Source: Spinellus fusiger
Taxonomy: Eukaryota; Mucoromycota; Mucoromycetes; Mucorales; Phycomycetaceae
Length of the DNA: 64,000 nt
Assembly: GCA_025094145.1 (NCBI GenBank)
Contig: JALLLS010000006.1
Location: forward strand, 434,001 to 498,000
Direction: 5' to 3'
The notes beneath the pieces were generated by a model. The model saw only the letters and a program-made list of their open reading frames with translations, did no database searches and was not told where the DNA came from. Positions 47,386 to 58,345 of the stretch are shown one piece after another. The position numbers and the translations under genes were made by a program. Position 1 is the stretch's first letter. Every line of letters begins with the position of its first letter.

Positions 47386-50300
47386 AGATCTATTCGCCTA
47401 TCTTTCCCTTCCCCCTTCATTCTCACTCACTCACTCACTCACTCTTTCTTTCTTTCTCTCTTCAAATGTTGTGTCTCTAGTGTATTATTATCCTCTTTCT
47501 GTTCTTGTCTTTTTGCATACCCTCTCTTGATGAGAGTATCATGATGGATCATTGTCTTTTTTTTTTTTATTGGTCGTCCTATTTCGAAAATATTCTAACT
47601 GTGTTAGTTTTTTTTAAAATTAAAAAACTAAAAAAAAACTAAAACTAAAACCCCACTTTACATTATTATTTTTAGTGTAGGTCAAATGTCATCTCTTGAG
47701 CTTAACCAAATTCTGAAGTGTCTTTTTTCAATTTTTAATTAATTATTTATTTATTTATTTTTAAAATAATAATAGTAGTATTGTTGTGTTTATATCAAAG
47801 CAAAGAAAGTAGCATTATGAATAAGAGCTAAAGAATCTCAGTCTATTATTTGTCAAGTAAAATCTTTGGCAACTATTGAATTTCTTTTTTAGTGTATGAA
47901 CCAAGACAACATCTGATTTTTTATTTTTATTTATATTTATATTTATATTTATATTTATATTTTTTTAAAATTGTTAGTATCAGATTCCAAGTCCATGAAA
48001 AGATGAAAAAGGGCGGGATCATCACAAAACATTGGTTTCGAAAGATGATTATAATCGTTCTAGTTGGATGCCACAAAAATTGAAAATAAAGGTAGGAACG
48101 AATCTACCAAATTTGCAGTACACCTTCAACTGGATCGATTAGACTCATACTTAGGGGCTCTACTAGACTTGGACATGAGATGGATTTTCAGCTCACTTTG
48201 ATATTTGATTGGTTCAAATGTCTGTATAAGTCAAGGGGACTAAAAGGGAGGATATTGAGAGACAAACGATATGAAATAAAATAGACACATTGATAGGTTG
48301 CTGACATTTGAGGCCTTTATGCCTAGCTCCTTAAATCAAAGTGAAAAAGAATAAAATGAACTGGATAAATAATTGAATCATATCATATCCTACTTGTGTT
48401 CTTATTGAAGGTACAGAAAGAGAAGAGAAGAGAGGAAAAGACACTTTTGTTGTTTTGGCAATGTCTGTGTCTTTTCATAACTGTATTTCATAAGTGCAAC
48501 GTTTGATAATGATGATAATGATGATCTACTCTTTCAAGCTGAATTAAACATCCACTCTATACATTGTTAATTATATTATAAACACATTTAAAGTACCAGA
48601 GGAAAGAAATAACTCATATGTCTATTCACTTATTATTATTATTATAATGAACATGGGAAAGAATATCAATGTTCAGTGTCCAAACAGCTAATTGATATAC
48701 AATGCATTGTATTCGATTATCCTTTGCATCTATTTAGAATCAGTAAAGAGAGATAAAAAAAAAGATAAAAAGATAACGATTATGTACAATGAGAATAGTG
48801 ACACATCAAAACCCGTTCCTAGGAGTTTTGTAAATTTAGCTATTTCCTCCATAAAAGACACCTCCTTTTATATATTTAGTGCCCTGTAGTTGTTCATAAT
48901 GTGAATAGTTTCACTCTTCAGACACTGTATAGATGACACTGAATAGTTAATTTTGCAATGATCATTATACTATTATTGAAAAATAAAATAAAACATGTTT
49001 ATTGTTAGAGTTATGGCTTGTTTTAAAAGAAAAGAAAAAACAGTCGATACATCATTACAGTTTAAATAAGATATAATGACAACACGTTTCTCGAGTTTGT
49101 ATCCAGAAAATATTATTTATAATGAATACTATAGAATAATAATTAAATAGAAATGACAAGGATGTATCTTTATTATTATAAAAAGAAAGAAAAAAGAGAA
49201 TGCTATGAAAGCATAATAGTCTACTTGTAAATAGAATCAATAGTATTAAAGATCGCCATTGGTAATGAGTGTTGCAAATCATACTTATTCTATAAAATAG
49301 AATGTAATGTACTTTGAGAATAATAGTTAATATACCATATTCTTCTTGCCAACATAGTTAATAGATTGACATATAGTAATCCACTATCAGTATGTAGTAT
49401 CAAGATAAAAATATGAGCTGACATGTAAAATACTATTAGTCAATGTACTAACACGTAGCGTACAGTGCTTAATGGACAAACATATAATGTAGGACACAGA
49501 TCAGAAAAGAAAATACATCCCCTTGATAGTTCTTGAATACATTTTAAGATGATGAACTAGTCTAATGGTGTATGTATTTGAGTCTTTTATTCACTGTATT
49601 TTAGGCATAAATAAACAAATAAATAAATAGACAAACAAACAAAGAGATAAACAAAGTCATTGTATTTACTACTGATCTAGGGGGAATGTCTTTTAGACAA
49701 GCAAGTTTATCTATCTAATAGCCCTTACTCTGAAACATGAGAATCTCTAATAGGTTTTGAAAGTCAAAATACCTTCTCAATTAAGATGCACATCTCATTG
49801 TTTTTTTTTCTTTTGCTTATTGAAAACTACCTGATGATTCTCTATAGCACAAAGTGCAGTAGCATTAAAACTTTTACTGTTGCTATGTCTGAATCTACAG
49901 CAAACAGAAGATTTAATGTTGATACCAGATACATGGGAATGCCATCACAACGCTAGGGAGATTTTATAGTCAAGACAGTAGAGAACAAATGAGAAAGTGA
50001 CATCAGAAAAACTCCAAGGAGAATACACCTCAGTTCTTTCCAGACATCAACTGTCCTTAATAAGGCCATGCTAATGCCCGCTTCCACAAACACCTTGGAC
50101 ATGTTTCTTTTCTATAGATATAAAAAGAGGGGGGCATTTCCTAGGTGTGAGCCCATCCAAAAGCTTGTTCTCTCCAAAATTACACAAAATCAGGGCACCA
50201 ATGGAGCTTAATGATGCCTCCATTAAACTCACAGTAGTGGTAATGATAGTAAATCCATGACGATTAAAAAGGAGAAAAGCTCTTCTTTATAGTATATAGT

Positions 50301-50719
50301 CTTTGTTGAGAGATAAGACACTGTCATTATAAGACGAATATACCAGACTGAAATAGAAGCATTAATGTCTTTGGCTATTGATGTTTATCTCATTATCTAT
50401 AGGTTTGAGCTATCCCGTTCAACACATTCATAAAGGCATATCAATACAAAGCTAAAGTCTTTAGTTTGAAATGCCTCTCTGCCTTTTTCATTTTACTTTA
50501 GATTACTACTCTTTATTGTTTTAGAATTTAATATATCCACACATGATACTGTAAAGTTCATAATACATTATAAAAGAGTGTTTATATTTAAAGTAAATTC
50601 TTTTTGTAGAGGTGAAGAATAGACTAAAATAAATGGGTAACAGATGGGTTGCAAATAATGTACTAATAGGAAGAGACAGCACTTTTGCTAGCAAATATAC
50701 TGTGAGTATGCTTGAGATC
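47386..50719. other. AT-rich intergenic region
   Basis: Simple-sequence tracts: TCACTCACTC near 47428, TTTATATTTA repeats at 47920-47965, GATAATGAT near 48507 and AATAAACAAATAAATA near 49610. An A/T palindromic stretch lies at 47586-47650. No ORF has domain support. Confidence 0.45.
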
Positions 50720-52160
50720 CTAATTACGCTGTGTGATAAGAAAGTCTGTTGGCTTTTTGCCAGTTATCTTGAGGAATTGAGGTGTACAGCTATACCAATG
50801 TGTATCTATAAACATAAACAGTACCAATAAGATGCTGATGACAAGGCCTTTCTTTTTCATTCTACAATGCACTTTCTTACCAAAACTATTTTCTGGATCA
50901 CAAGAACACTTTTCAGCAGCTAGCCACGAAGGTTCTCTGGGGCATTGGTAATAAGGATTATGTTGATATCCAATATCGTAAAACCAATGAACTTCAGACT
51001 TTTTCAACATCAAAGCAGCAGCAATACTATGCACAGGTGCGTCTCCCCATCTAAGATTGATACAATAGATACTTGTGAGAAACCAAATAGTGGTGTGGAT
51101 GTACACACTCTTTTCTTCATTTTCATCTTACCTTTCATAAAAGAACCCGCCTGCCTTATCCAATGCATCAAAGAAATCCAGATAAGCCTTAGAGTTGAGC
51201 CATTTAATCGATCCAATCTCAAAGTTACTCCAGAAATGACATAGATTGTAGGTATTTCCACCATCTTCACTGACCCACTCCATTAAACTTTCGGGATCCT
51301 CCTTGGGTACAATATGCTCTGGGTGATCGTTCATGAACTTCTTTACAGTTGACCAAAGGGTTTCAATAGTGCTTTCATACTCTTTAAGAGAGATTGTCCA
51401 GCCTAGAAAGGTGTGTAAGGTGAATCCTCTTTCATTTCTGGAGAGTGTTTACCGTATTTAAGATCTCTTTCTCTCATCACTTGGAATGGATCATAGTCAA
51501 CATCGCAGTAAAACTTGACATTTGGTTCCACACGCCTATTTGGAAATGAGTAAAACAAAAACAAAAACAAAAGAATAGAATAAAACTCTATCCCTGAAGG
51601 CTATACGCGCGTCATGAAATAGATTCTCCTTACCAGTAGTAGTCGTATTCTAACAGCAATGGGTGACGGAAAAAGAATCCACTTTGGAATCGACACATAT
51701 GGCGATAAGACTCACTGCCACCGTAGATAATATTCTTGTCTGCCATTTCCTGTCTAGCCCTAGCAGCCTTTGCCTGATCAATCCACCCAGGGTATCCCCA
51801 AGACTCCTTTTCAAGGGTTCCATAGAATGTCTTGCCTGAAGCCAGTCCAGTCGTCCACTCTTTGAACTGCTCAGTAAAAGGCTCGTCGTTCAGAAACACC
51901 CAGGGATAGCCTTTCTTTCTATTGAATCTGTCTTCCACATTTTGGAGTGTTTCTCTTAATCCGTTGAGTTCTGAGTTGCGTACCAACACAACAAAGGCAG
52001 CATTTTCACGAGTGTTATTGTGCATAGGTTTCGAAGCATAGGACGAGTGGTAGGAGCTTGTGATGGTTCCATTTCTATTTGCTAAGAGTAGAAAAGATAC
52101 TAGAAGTGTCAGTGGCAGTACCACAAGAAGGAAGATCCTTCCGAATTTTGCGGTTATCAT
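50720..52160 (-). CDS. GT15-family alpha-1,2-mannosyltransferase (KRE2/MNT1/KTR type)
   Basis: 378 residues from five exons in phase: 51634-52160, 51453-51535, 51132-51402, 50881-51050 and 50720-50805. It is a type II Golgi membrane protein: short cytosolic MITAKFGR, then the anchor [19 protein letters not shown], a stem and the catalytic domain. The family transfers mannose from GDP-Man in alpha-1,2 linkage to N- and O-glycans. Motifs: [44 protein letters not shown] (about 174-193), [23 protein letters not shown] with the putative nucleophile Glu at about 265, [14 protein letters not shown] and [15 protein letters not shown] at the end. Another Met lies upstream in frame (MSRFDFF), but MITAKFGR gives the usual short cytosolic tail. 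The last intron is needed to reach the conserved YSCTP end. KRE2 or KTR orthology cannot be decided. Confidence 0.92.
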
Positions 52161-52518
52161 AAATGAGATGTGTAAAACTAAAAGGGAAAGAAAAAAAAAA
52201 TCAAATCTACTCAACTTTCATATTCAAGAGAAATAGAAATATTACTTTTAAAGTCCAGCTGTTTGGGTACAGAAAAGCACAGAGAATAGAGCATAGGATG
52301 AAATCATTGAGAGAAAAGATCAGTGTCAGCCTACGTCATCAGCAATAGAGGTATAGGTTCATTCTTCTTGCTACTAGAAAGAGTCGAGTCAAAAGATTAC
52401 TTTCTTCCTATTATAAAGAATATTAGACCATTCAATCTCTGCATAAAATGAGTGTCTAATAATCTTCATCTTATTCTATATTAAAGATTTCAGGTAAAAA
52501 GTCATATTTGTTTTCTTA

Positions 52519-52668
52519 CACACCTAAGGATTTCTCTGGTTTCATCTGTAATACCACCTTCCTTTTAGGTAATAAAAATCAATTTCTTATTATAGAACAC
52601 TATTTTAAAATCAAAGGTTTGCGGATATCTAATTGAAAATTTCTTTTTATAGAATATATCACTATCAT
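52519..52668 (+). mobile_element. Tc1-like left-end fragment T5, interrupted by LINE D
   Basis: TA (52517-52518), then CACACCTAAGGATTTCTCTGG, the family left terminus, more diverged than T1 and T2. Shared blocks TTTTAAAATCAAAGGTTTGC and GGATATCTAA follow. The LINE D target duplication starts at 52652. The right part beyond LINE D no longer aligns clearly with T1 or T2. Confidence 0.6.
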
Positions 52669-52867
52669 TTTTCTTTTTTTGTATAAGACACTTTCTTTAT
52701 TAAGCGTCTATTACGCAGTCACACGTCGTACTGAGAGGTCTGACTGGGAAAACATAGTGGACCCAAGTCACTTGCAGAAAATTAGAAAAAGAAAAAACAG
52801 AACTAGCTAAAAGAAAAAGAAAAAAGAGAATATAAGAGAAAAAGATATAAAGGTAAACTTATCTAGA

Positions 52868-55688
52868 CTATGACATGTCTTTGTTTTCGCGGATTAGGGT
52901 GGTGAGGAGGGATCGAGCAAGTTCAGAGACGGTGGAGGTAATGAAAGGAGAGTTGTGGAAGTGGCTTGCCCAATAACTGTGCCATATGGCCTGTAGAATT
53001 GCTCCATAGACTTGACTGCTAGTCAGAGGTCCGTTGGGAGAGAGAGAAAAGGAGTGTAAATGCTGGATGATGTCTGTTTGCAAAAGAGTGTATATATTAA
53101 GCCGATATGGCAAAACAGACATCCAGACAGGCCAGACCCTTGGACAAGTCACCAAGAAATGGTCAGGGCTGTGGCGAGGGTGGGAGCATAGGCGGCATGA
53201 GGGTGAGAGGACAATGGTAGGCATAATGCGATAAAGGAGTGACGATGATGATAATCTGCCATGCAACAGGCAAAACCAGATATTCCCTGCCACATGTGAC
53301 ATGGGTGCCTTCCAAAAGGCTTTCCACTTGCTAGGTGAAAGCAAGGCAGCAGGAGAAGAAGAATTGGGCATAGGTGGTGGATGGCATATAGAGCGGAAGA
53401 CTTGTGATGAGAAGGAGTGCATAAGTGGCGAGTTGAAGAAAGATGTTGTGAGGGGAGAAGAAGGAATATCCACAGTATCGGAATATAATGACTGTGGGTT
53501 CATATGGGGAGTGCATGGGTGGATGAAGAAAGGAGAGTGGATGATATGGTGGCTATTCACATCACAGAAGAAATGAGAGAGGAGGTAAGGACACATAGGA
53601 CGATCTGTCCAAGGACGACGTTGTAAGGATTGTGTAAGAGGATCATAATAATAAGCATCGGCAACTGTAAGGCGTTTGAGGCCTGGCCTAGCTGGAGTGG
53701 GGTCGGTGGTAGAGGATATCCATATGGATGATAAAGGAAGGCAAAGACATGTAGCAGGAGACAAGTCACTGCGCAATTGTGGAAGGGGAAGACGGTCAAA
53801 AGCCGAGAAAAGAAGATTGAATGAATGTGAATGGGGCAAATGTAAAGCAGAACGAAAAGCAGGAGAAAAGAAAAGAAATACATAATCAGGAGCATAAAAG
53901 GAAGAAGAAAGAGACATATAATGAGAAAAATAGGCACAAAGCCAGAGAATGGGAAGGGGAGCATATTGGGTAACAGGACAAAGAAGAGGAAGGAGCCAAC
54001 GAAACTGGAGGGAGGCCTGTTGAGTGGACAGATCCAACATACCAAGACCACCACAGTGGCAAGGGAGACATAGGTTGGCATAGCTAATGAGAGGAAACAT
54101 CCTTCTCATCAGGAACTTACCTATCATTGATTTCAATTTGGCATAGGAGACAGGAAACCAGACAAGACGGAGAGCATGCCAAAACTTTGAGGGTAACAAG
54201 GTGTTCACCACAGTGGCTCTACCTTGAACTGACAAGAATCGTTGTGAATGAATGTGGAGTGCTTGCTGGATCGTGGCGAGGAGTTGGGTGGCGTAGGTGT
54301 TGTGTTGTGAAGGAGTGTGGATGAGGGTAACCGAGGTAAATGAGAGGAGAAGGAAGGAGGCCAGTTTGGTAGGGATTAATGACATGGTCAGCCACCCATA
54401 CCATTCTCGAGTTCAACATCCATGTAAACACTTTAGCGTTACAATTGATTAAGGAAAGGAGGCGCCAGTTGCGAAGGAGGGTAAGATCACCTTTCTTGGG
54501 TAGGAGGCACATAGTAGTGTCCATCCAAGAAGAGGGAAATAGAGAGAGGGAAAGGGTATCGTTGTAGAGATGGGTAATGAGGGTGGCATAGAGAGGGTGA
54601 GCATAGACAAGGGAAAGAATTGGATAAGGAAGACCATTTGGACTAGGACTGCTAGCTTTGGGGCTGCGAGATACACTGTCACAGATGTCATGGATGGTAA
54701 AGGGAAGGGGAAGGAAGGATTGTTGATCTGCTGTGAGTTGGCGGTCGGGAATGATGTGATCCAGCAGTTGGGATGTGGCGGTAGGGTCAGTGGGTTCAGG
54801 GGAAAAGAGGGTCGTATAAAAGGAATGTGCTGCGTCTGTCATAGTGGAAGGAGTGGTGCATAGGTCGTTGGTGACTGGATGTTGGAGGGAGGGCATATGT
54901 CGCTGGGAGGCGCGTTGGGAGATGGTATTCTTGAGGAAACCGGCAGATTTCTCACCTTCTTCTCGCCAACATTTGCCAGCTCGAAGAGATGAGATATCTA
55001 CCAGTTACTGTTGGAGGGTGACAATTTACTGGTCAAGGGAAGGAAGGACTTGGTGGAGAATGGCAAGAGGAGGTTTGCTACGAAGCAGCTTATTACGCTT
55101 ACTCTGCAGCATCTTCAATTGCTTGTTTCGCCATGGGACATGTTTCTGGCTAAACTTCTTGGCCATACGTTGCACTGCCTTCTTCACTGTTTCCCAATTG
55201 ACTTGCGCCGAGGGAGAGGTGAGAGAAGGAAAGAGATCGGTGAGGGTGGAAGAGAGCTGTTCTTTGAAGGAAGGATTGGAGACAAGGAGAGGATTAGCAC
55301 GCCAAGTGCCTTTTCCACTGGGTGAGACACCCAAGCAGAAGGAAACAGAGAGAAGAGAATGATCAGTCCAAGAGGATGAGACCAGCTCAACATTGGATGG
55401 ATTGAGGGAAGAAGAAAGAGAGAAGGGGGCATAGATATAGTCAATAGTGGAAAGGGTAGTGGCATTACACCCAAATGTAGGTAAAGGAGGGGAGTGGGCA
55501 CGGAATTGTTGGTGAAAGAGGGTGGTAAGTTAAGGTGAGGTGACATATGTTTCTTGAAGGGCAATGATGTCAAAGGAGGATTGGCAAAGGAAGGAAATAA
55601 AATCTGAACGACGAGAAGGACTGGAAGATTTGGTCAAGCTATTGCAGTTGATGCTGGCAATGCTGACAGAAAGAGAAAGGGCCAACAT
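52868..55688 (-). pseudogene. LINE D ORF2, deleted for the RT active site
   Basis: ORF2 starts at 55688, one base after the ORF1 stop, as in LINE C. The endonuclease retains the WTDHSLLS-type end and SGKGTWRANPLL, but a deletion near 55500 removes its middle. The RT N-terminal half is open (54219-54896: LLPKKGDLTLLRNW, MVWVADHVINPYQTG). The frame then jumps from NPYQTGLLPS straight to LIYLGY, so the palm with YADD is gone. The C-terminal region (52868-54385) is open with the zinc motif CRLCSHPRHSPDHFLVTC. Not functional. Confidence 0.85.
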
Positions 55689-55689
55689 C

Positions 55690-56953
55690 CTAGGATGCTA
55701 TTGTTGTTGCTAGTGTTGTTCCTGCAGAAGGAATGGCAGGGATTGGAGCAGGCTTAACCTGAACTCCAGGGATGTGGGTGGTGGGCTTGGTGGAAGCCGA
55801 GGAAGCAGGCCTAGTCAATCTAGGCAGGGCTTCGTTTGTCTTCTGCCTTTTGGTGGCAGGGATCTCCATCTGAGGTTGCTCCTCGACCTGGTTGACTTAT
55901 TCAGCTATGGTTTGATCCTGGCCAGGAGAGAACGGCTCACTCTCTTCTTCTTCCACAGCTACTGTTGCTGTTGCTGCTGCTGCTTGTTCCTGGGCAAGGC
56001 GCTCTTGTTCTTCTACCAGAACAAGGCGTTCCTCTTTTGCCTTACGAGCAGGATAATTCAACTCTTCTTTTTCAATGTCCATGGCATTGGGGTAGACACT
56101 TTGTGGGGCTTGATGTTGGGAGCTGCAGCCCGGGAACAGTTGGCCTTGGTGTGGATAGATTCTTGGCAGATCCAACAAACTCTCTTGTTGGGTCTTACGG
56201 GACAGGTGTCCCGCTCGTGGCCATCCTTGTGGCAATACCGGCACCACTTGGAGAGGGTGCTGGTAACAGCATGGAAGATATAGTCTTCATTGTACGAGGA
56301 GATGTTGTGTTTGAGATCATCAAATGTGATCTCTTCCCTCTTCTGAGTCCTTGTAGGAAGCAACATCCAGAATGACATGCCCGGCACCTACAAAAGTCTT
56401 ATACTTGGTGTCATAGTAGACACTAATATCCAGGACACGACCATAGTTGACCATACTATCTTTAATTCCCTCTACCAGCAGCTGGTGCACCAGAGGGGGG
56501 AGTCGGGTCAAGCTGACTTTGTGGACGTCAAGCTTTGGTCCAAGTGCAGGGGTAGCATGCACTACAGCATTGGCTACTTTAAAGAAAAGGCCTTCTTCTA
56601 CAGACCGCTTTCACAGCCCTCTTCTGGCTTTCCAGATATCCTACTGGAAAATTTTCTTCATAGATGGTCTTGCCACCTTCACGCTGCATAGCAATACACA
56701 GTCTTCTTGGATACTGTTCATAAACAGCCTCAAAAACCTGTATGATAGTAGGTGTGAATGACGACACGTCAAACAACACCATACCAGGAAAAACGGAGCT
56801 ACGCTACACCTTTGTGTGGATGACCTTTCTGTCACTGGTACTGACAGTTTGGTGAGGTTGGGAGCTGCTGTTGACGCGTTGGGCCCAATTTGAGGTGGGG
56901 GTGGGAGTGGGGGTGGTGCCAATAAGCGGTGGTGTGGTATCGGGAAGAGCCAT
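55690..56953 (-). pseudogene. LINE D ORF1, frame-broken
   Basis: Begins MALPDTTPPLIGTTPTPTP at 56953. Pieces in different frames follow: VLFDVSSFTPTIIQVFEAVYEQ (56579-56782), ALGPKLDVHKVSLTRLPP (56320-56562), then the knuckles CRYCHKDGHERDTC and CWICQESIHTKANC (56058-56387), and an E/Q/A-rich stretch (about 55897-56080). The first knuckle is nearly identical to that of LINE C. Several stops and frameshifts. Confidence 0.8.
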
Positions 56954-57129
56954 GAATATATCACAATCATAACTAAAGTGACCCTCAATAAGTAACCATT
57001 TCTTTCAAATGCAGATATTATTTTTTAGTTTTGTAGATTACCTTAATAGCGTTATAACTTTATGAAATCATTAGATAAAGACGTGAAGCATTCAATACAT
57101 AAAGATAAGAGTGTTTATAAAACATAACA

Positions 57130-58196
57130 GTGGTTTTTATTACAAGATTGCTTAGTAACCACGGCTAGTATTTGTCACCTATCATTGTATGGCATCTCCG
57201 CCTTATGCTGGCAATAAGGGTGTCTATTGCCTTTGATATTTTACCCCATCTCAGTATCAGGGCAGTCCCTAACTATTATTTGGTAGAATGTAGCTTTCTG
57301 TCCTTCCTAATTGTCTTTTTTTAAGTGAGTCCATAGATACTTAATTAGATTGAGATCAGTATTGTAAGGGCCAGTAAAGAGTCATTACTATACGATTTAC
57401 TACTTTTCAATTGAGTCACATTGTTCTTATGATGTCTAGCATTATCCTTCTGTAGGTAATGGCAGACTTCAGGGTTTAGGAGAGAGATGCTAGAGTTCAT
57501 GGCAGTAGGCTTCTCCCAAGACATCAATGTACTTGTTAGAGTTTATCCTACCCTTCGCTAAGATCCATCTCTCAACACCCTCCCCACTAAAACAATACAT
57601 AAAATTACTCCACCATCTCTAAACTTCGTTGTTTCTATGATATTCTCGGAATTAAAGTCTGTAATATGTTGTCTTATGAATTTTACCCCCTGTCATAGCT
57701 CATGAGCTCTAACTGAACTCATCAGACCAGATGATCTCTACCACTTCTCATGGACCCAGTCAATATGTTCTTGGGCCTACCGGAATCTTACCTCTATGTT
57801 CTTCTTAGTGAGAAGAGGCTTGAACATCGGAATGAATAAATGAAACCTTATTTCGTCAAGGTGCTTCTTCAAAGTATTCTCTGGGAACTTGATGGCCATA
57901 TCTGCCATGATGGCTACTTTGGTTTGTTGGGGATTACACAAAAAAGTTCTCCTTAATCACCAGAGAGCCCTGTTGTCCAGTTTTCTCTTACGGCCACTCT
58001 TGGGTAAAGGCATCACTGAGACTGTCTTTTTGAAATGCTTCACAATATACCCTACAGTAGAAGTAGGTACGTTGGACATACGAGATGCCTCAACCTGAGT
58101 GGATCTCAGGTTCAGCACCTCATGCAAGACGGCTGTACAAGTCTCGAGACTGGTATATTTCCCATACATCTCGGGGGTCTTGGTAAAGATGTTCAT
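57130..58196 (-). pseudogene. Tc1/mariner transposase relict (second family)
   Basis: The minus strand from 58196 gives a bipartite DNA-binding region (MNIFTKTPEMYGKYT, NLRSTQVEASRMSNVPTST, GYIVKHFKKTVSVMPLPKSG). In broken frames the catalytic blocks follow: VEIIWSDE (first D), CFSGEGVERWILAKGRINSN, YLQKDNARHHKNN (second D) and DLNLIKYLWTHLKK. The last should read PIExLW, so the catalytic Glu has become Lys. Multiple stops and frameshifts. No convincing terminal repeats were found; its 3' side shares a repeat with 7205-7310. Confidence 0.72.
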
Positions 58197-58345
58197 GGTG
58201 TTGGATAAGTCAGATATTATAAGAAAAGAAGTGTCATGAAAAGAGGAAATAATAGTGTATGTTATGTTTTAATATAGAAATAGCTCAAGATTTGAAACCA
58301 TCGATTATTTTTTTTCAATAACTTTATATATCATGTTTATAACTA

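Larger units (their letters stand above)
52669..56953 (-). mobile_element. LINE D, L1-like retrotransposon with two internal deletions
   Basis: A 4.3-kb copy of the C subfamily. A 17-bp duplication GAATATATCAC(T/A)ATCAT at 52652-52668 and 56954-56970 has one mismatch. The ORF1 ATG (56953) directly abuts the duplication with no 5' leader. Relative to LINE C it lacks about 0.37 kb in the endonuclease and about 0.6 kb in the reverse transcriptase. It keeps many CpG sites that LINE C has lost. Confidence 0.9.

Noticed and set aside
52161..52214. Upstream in-frame Met (MSRFDFF) as start of the GT15 gene
   Set aside because: Would add a second hydrophobic stretch before the anchor; the later Met gives the standard short cytosolic tail and type II topology.
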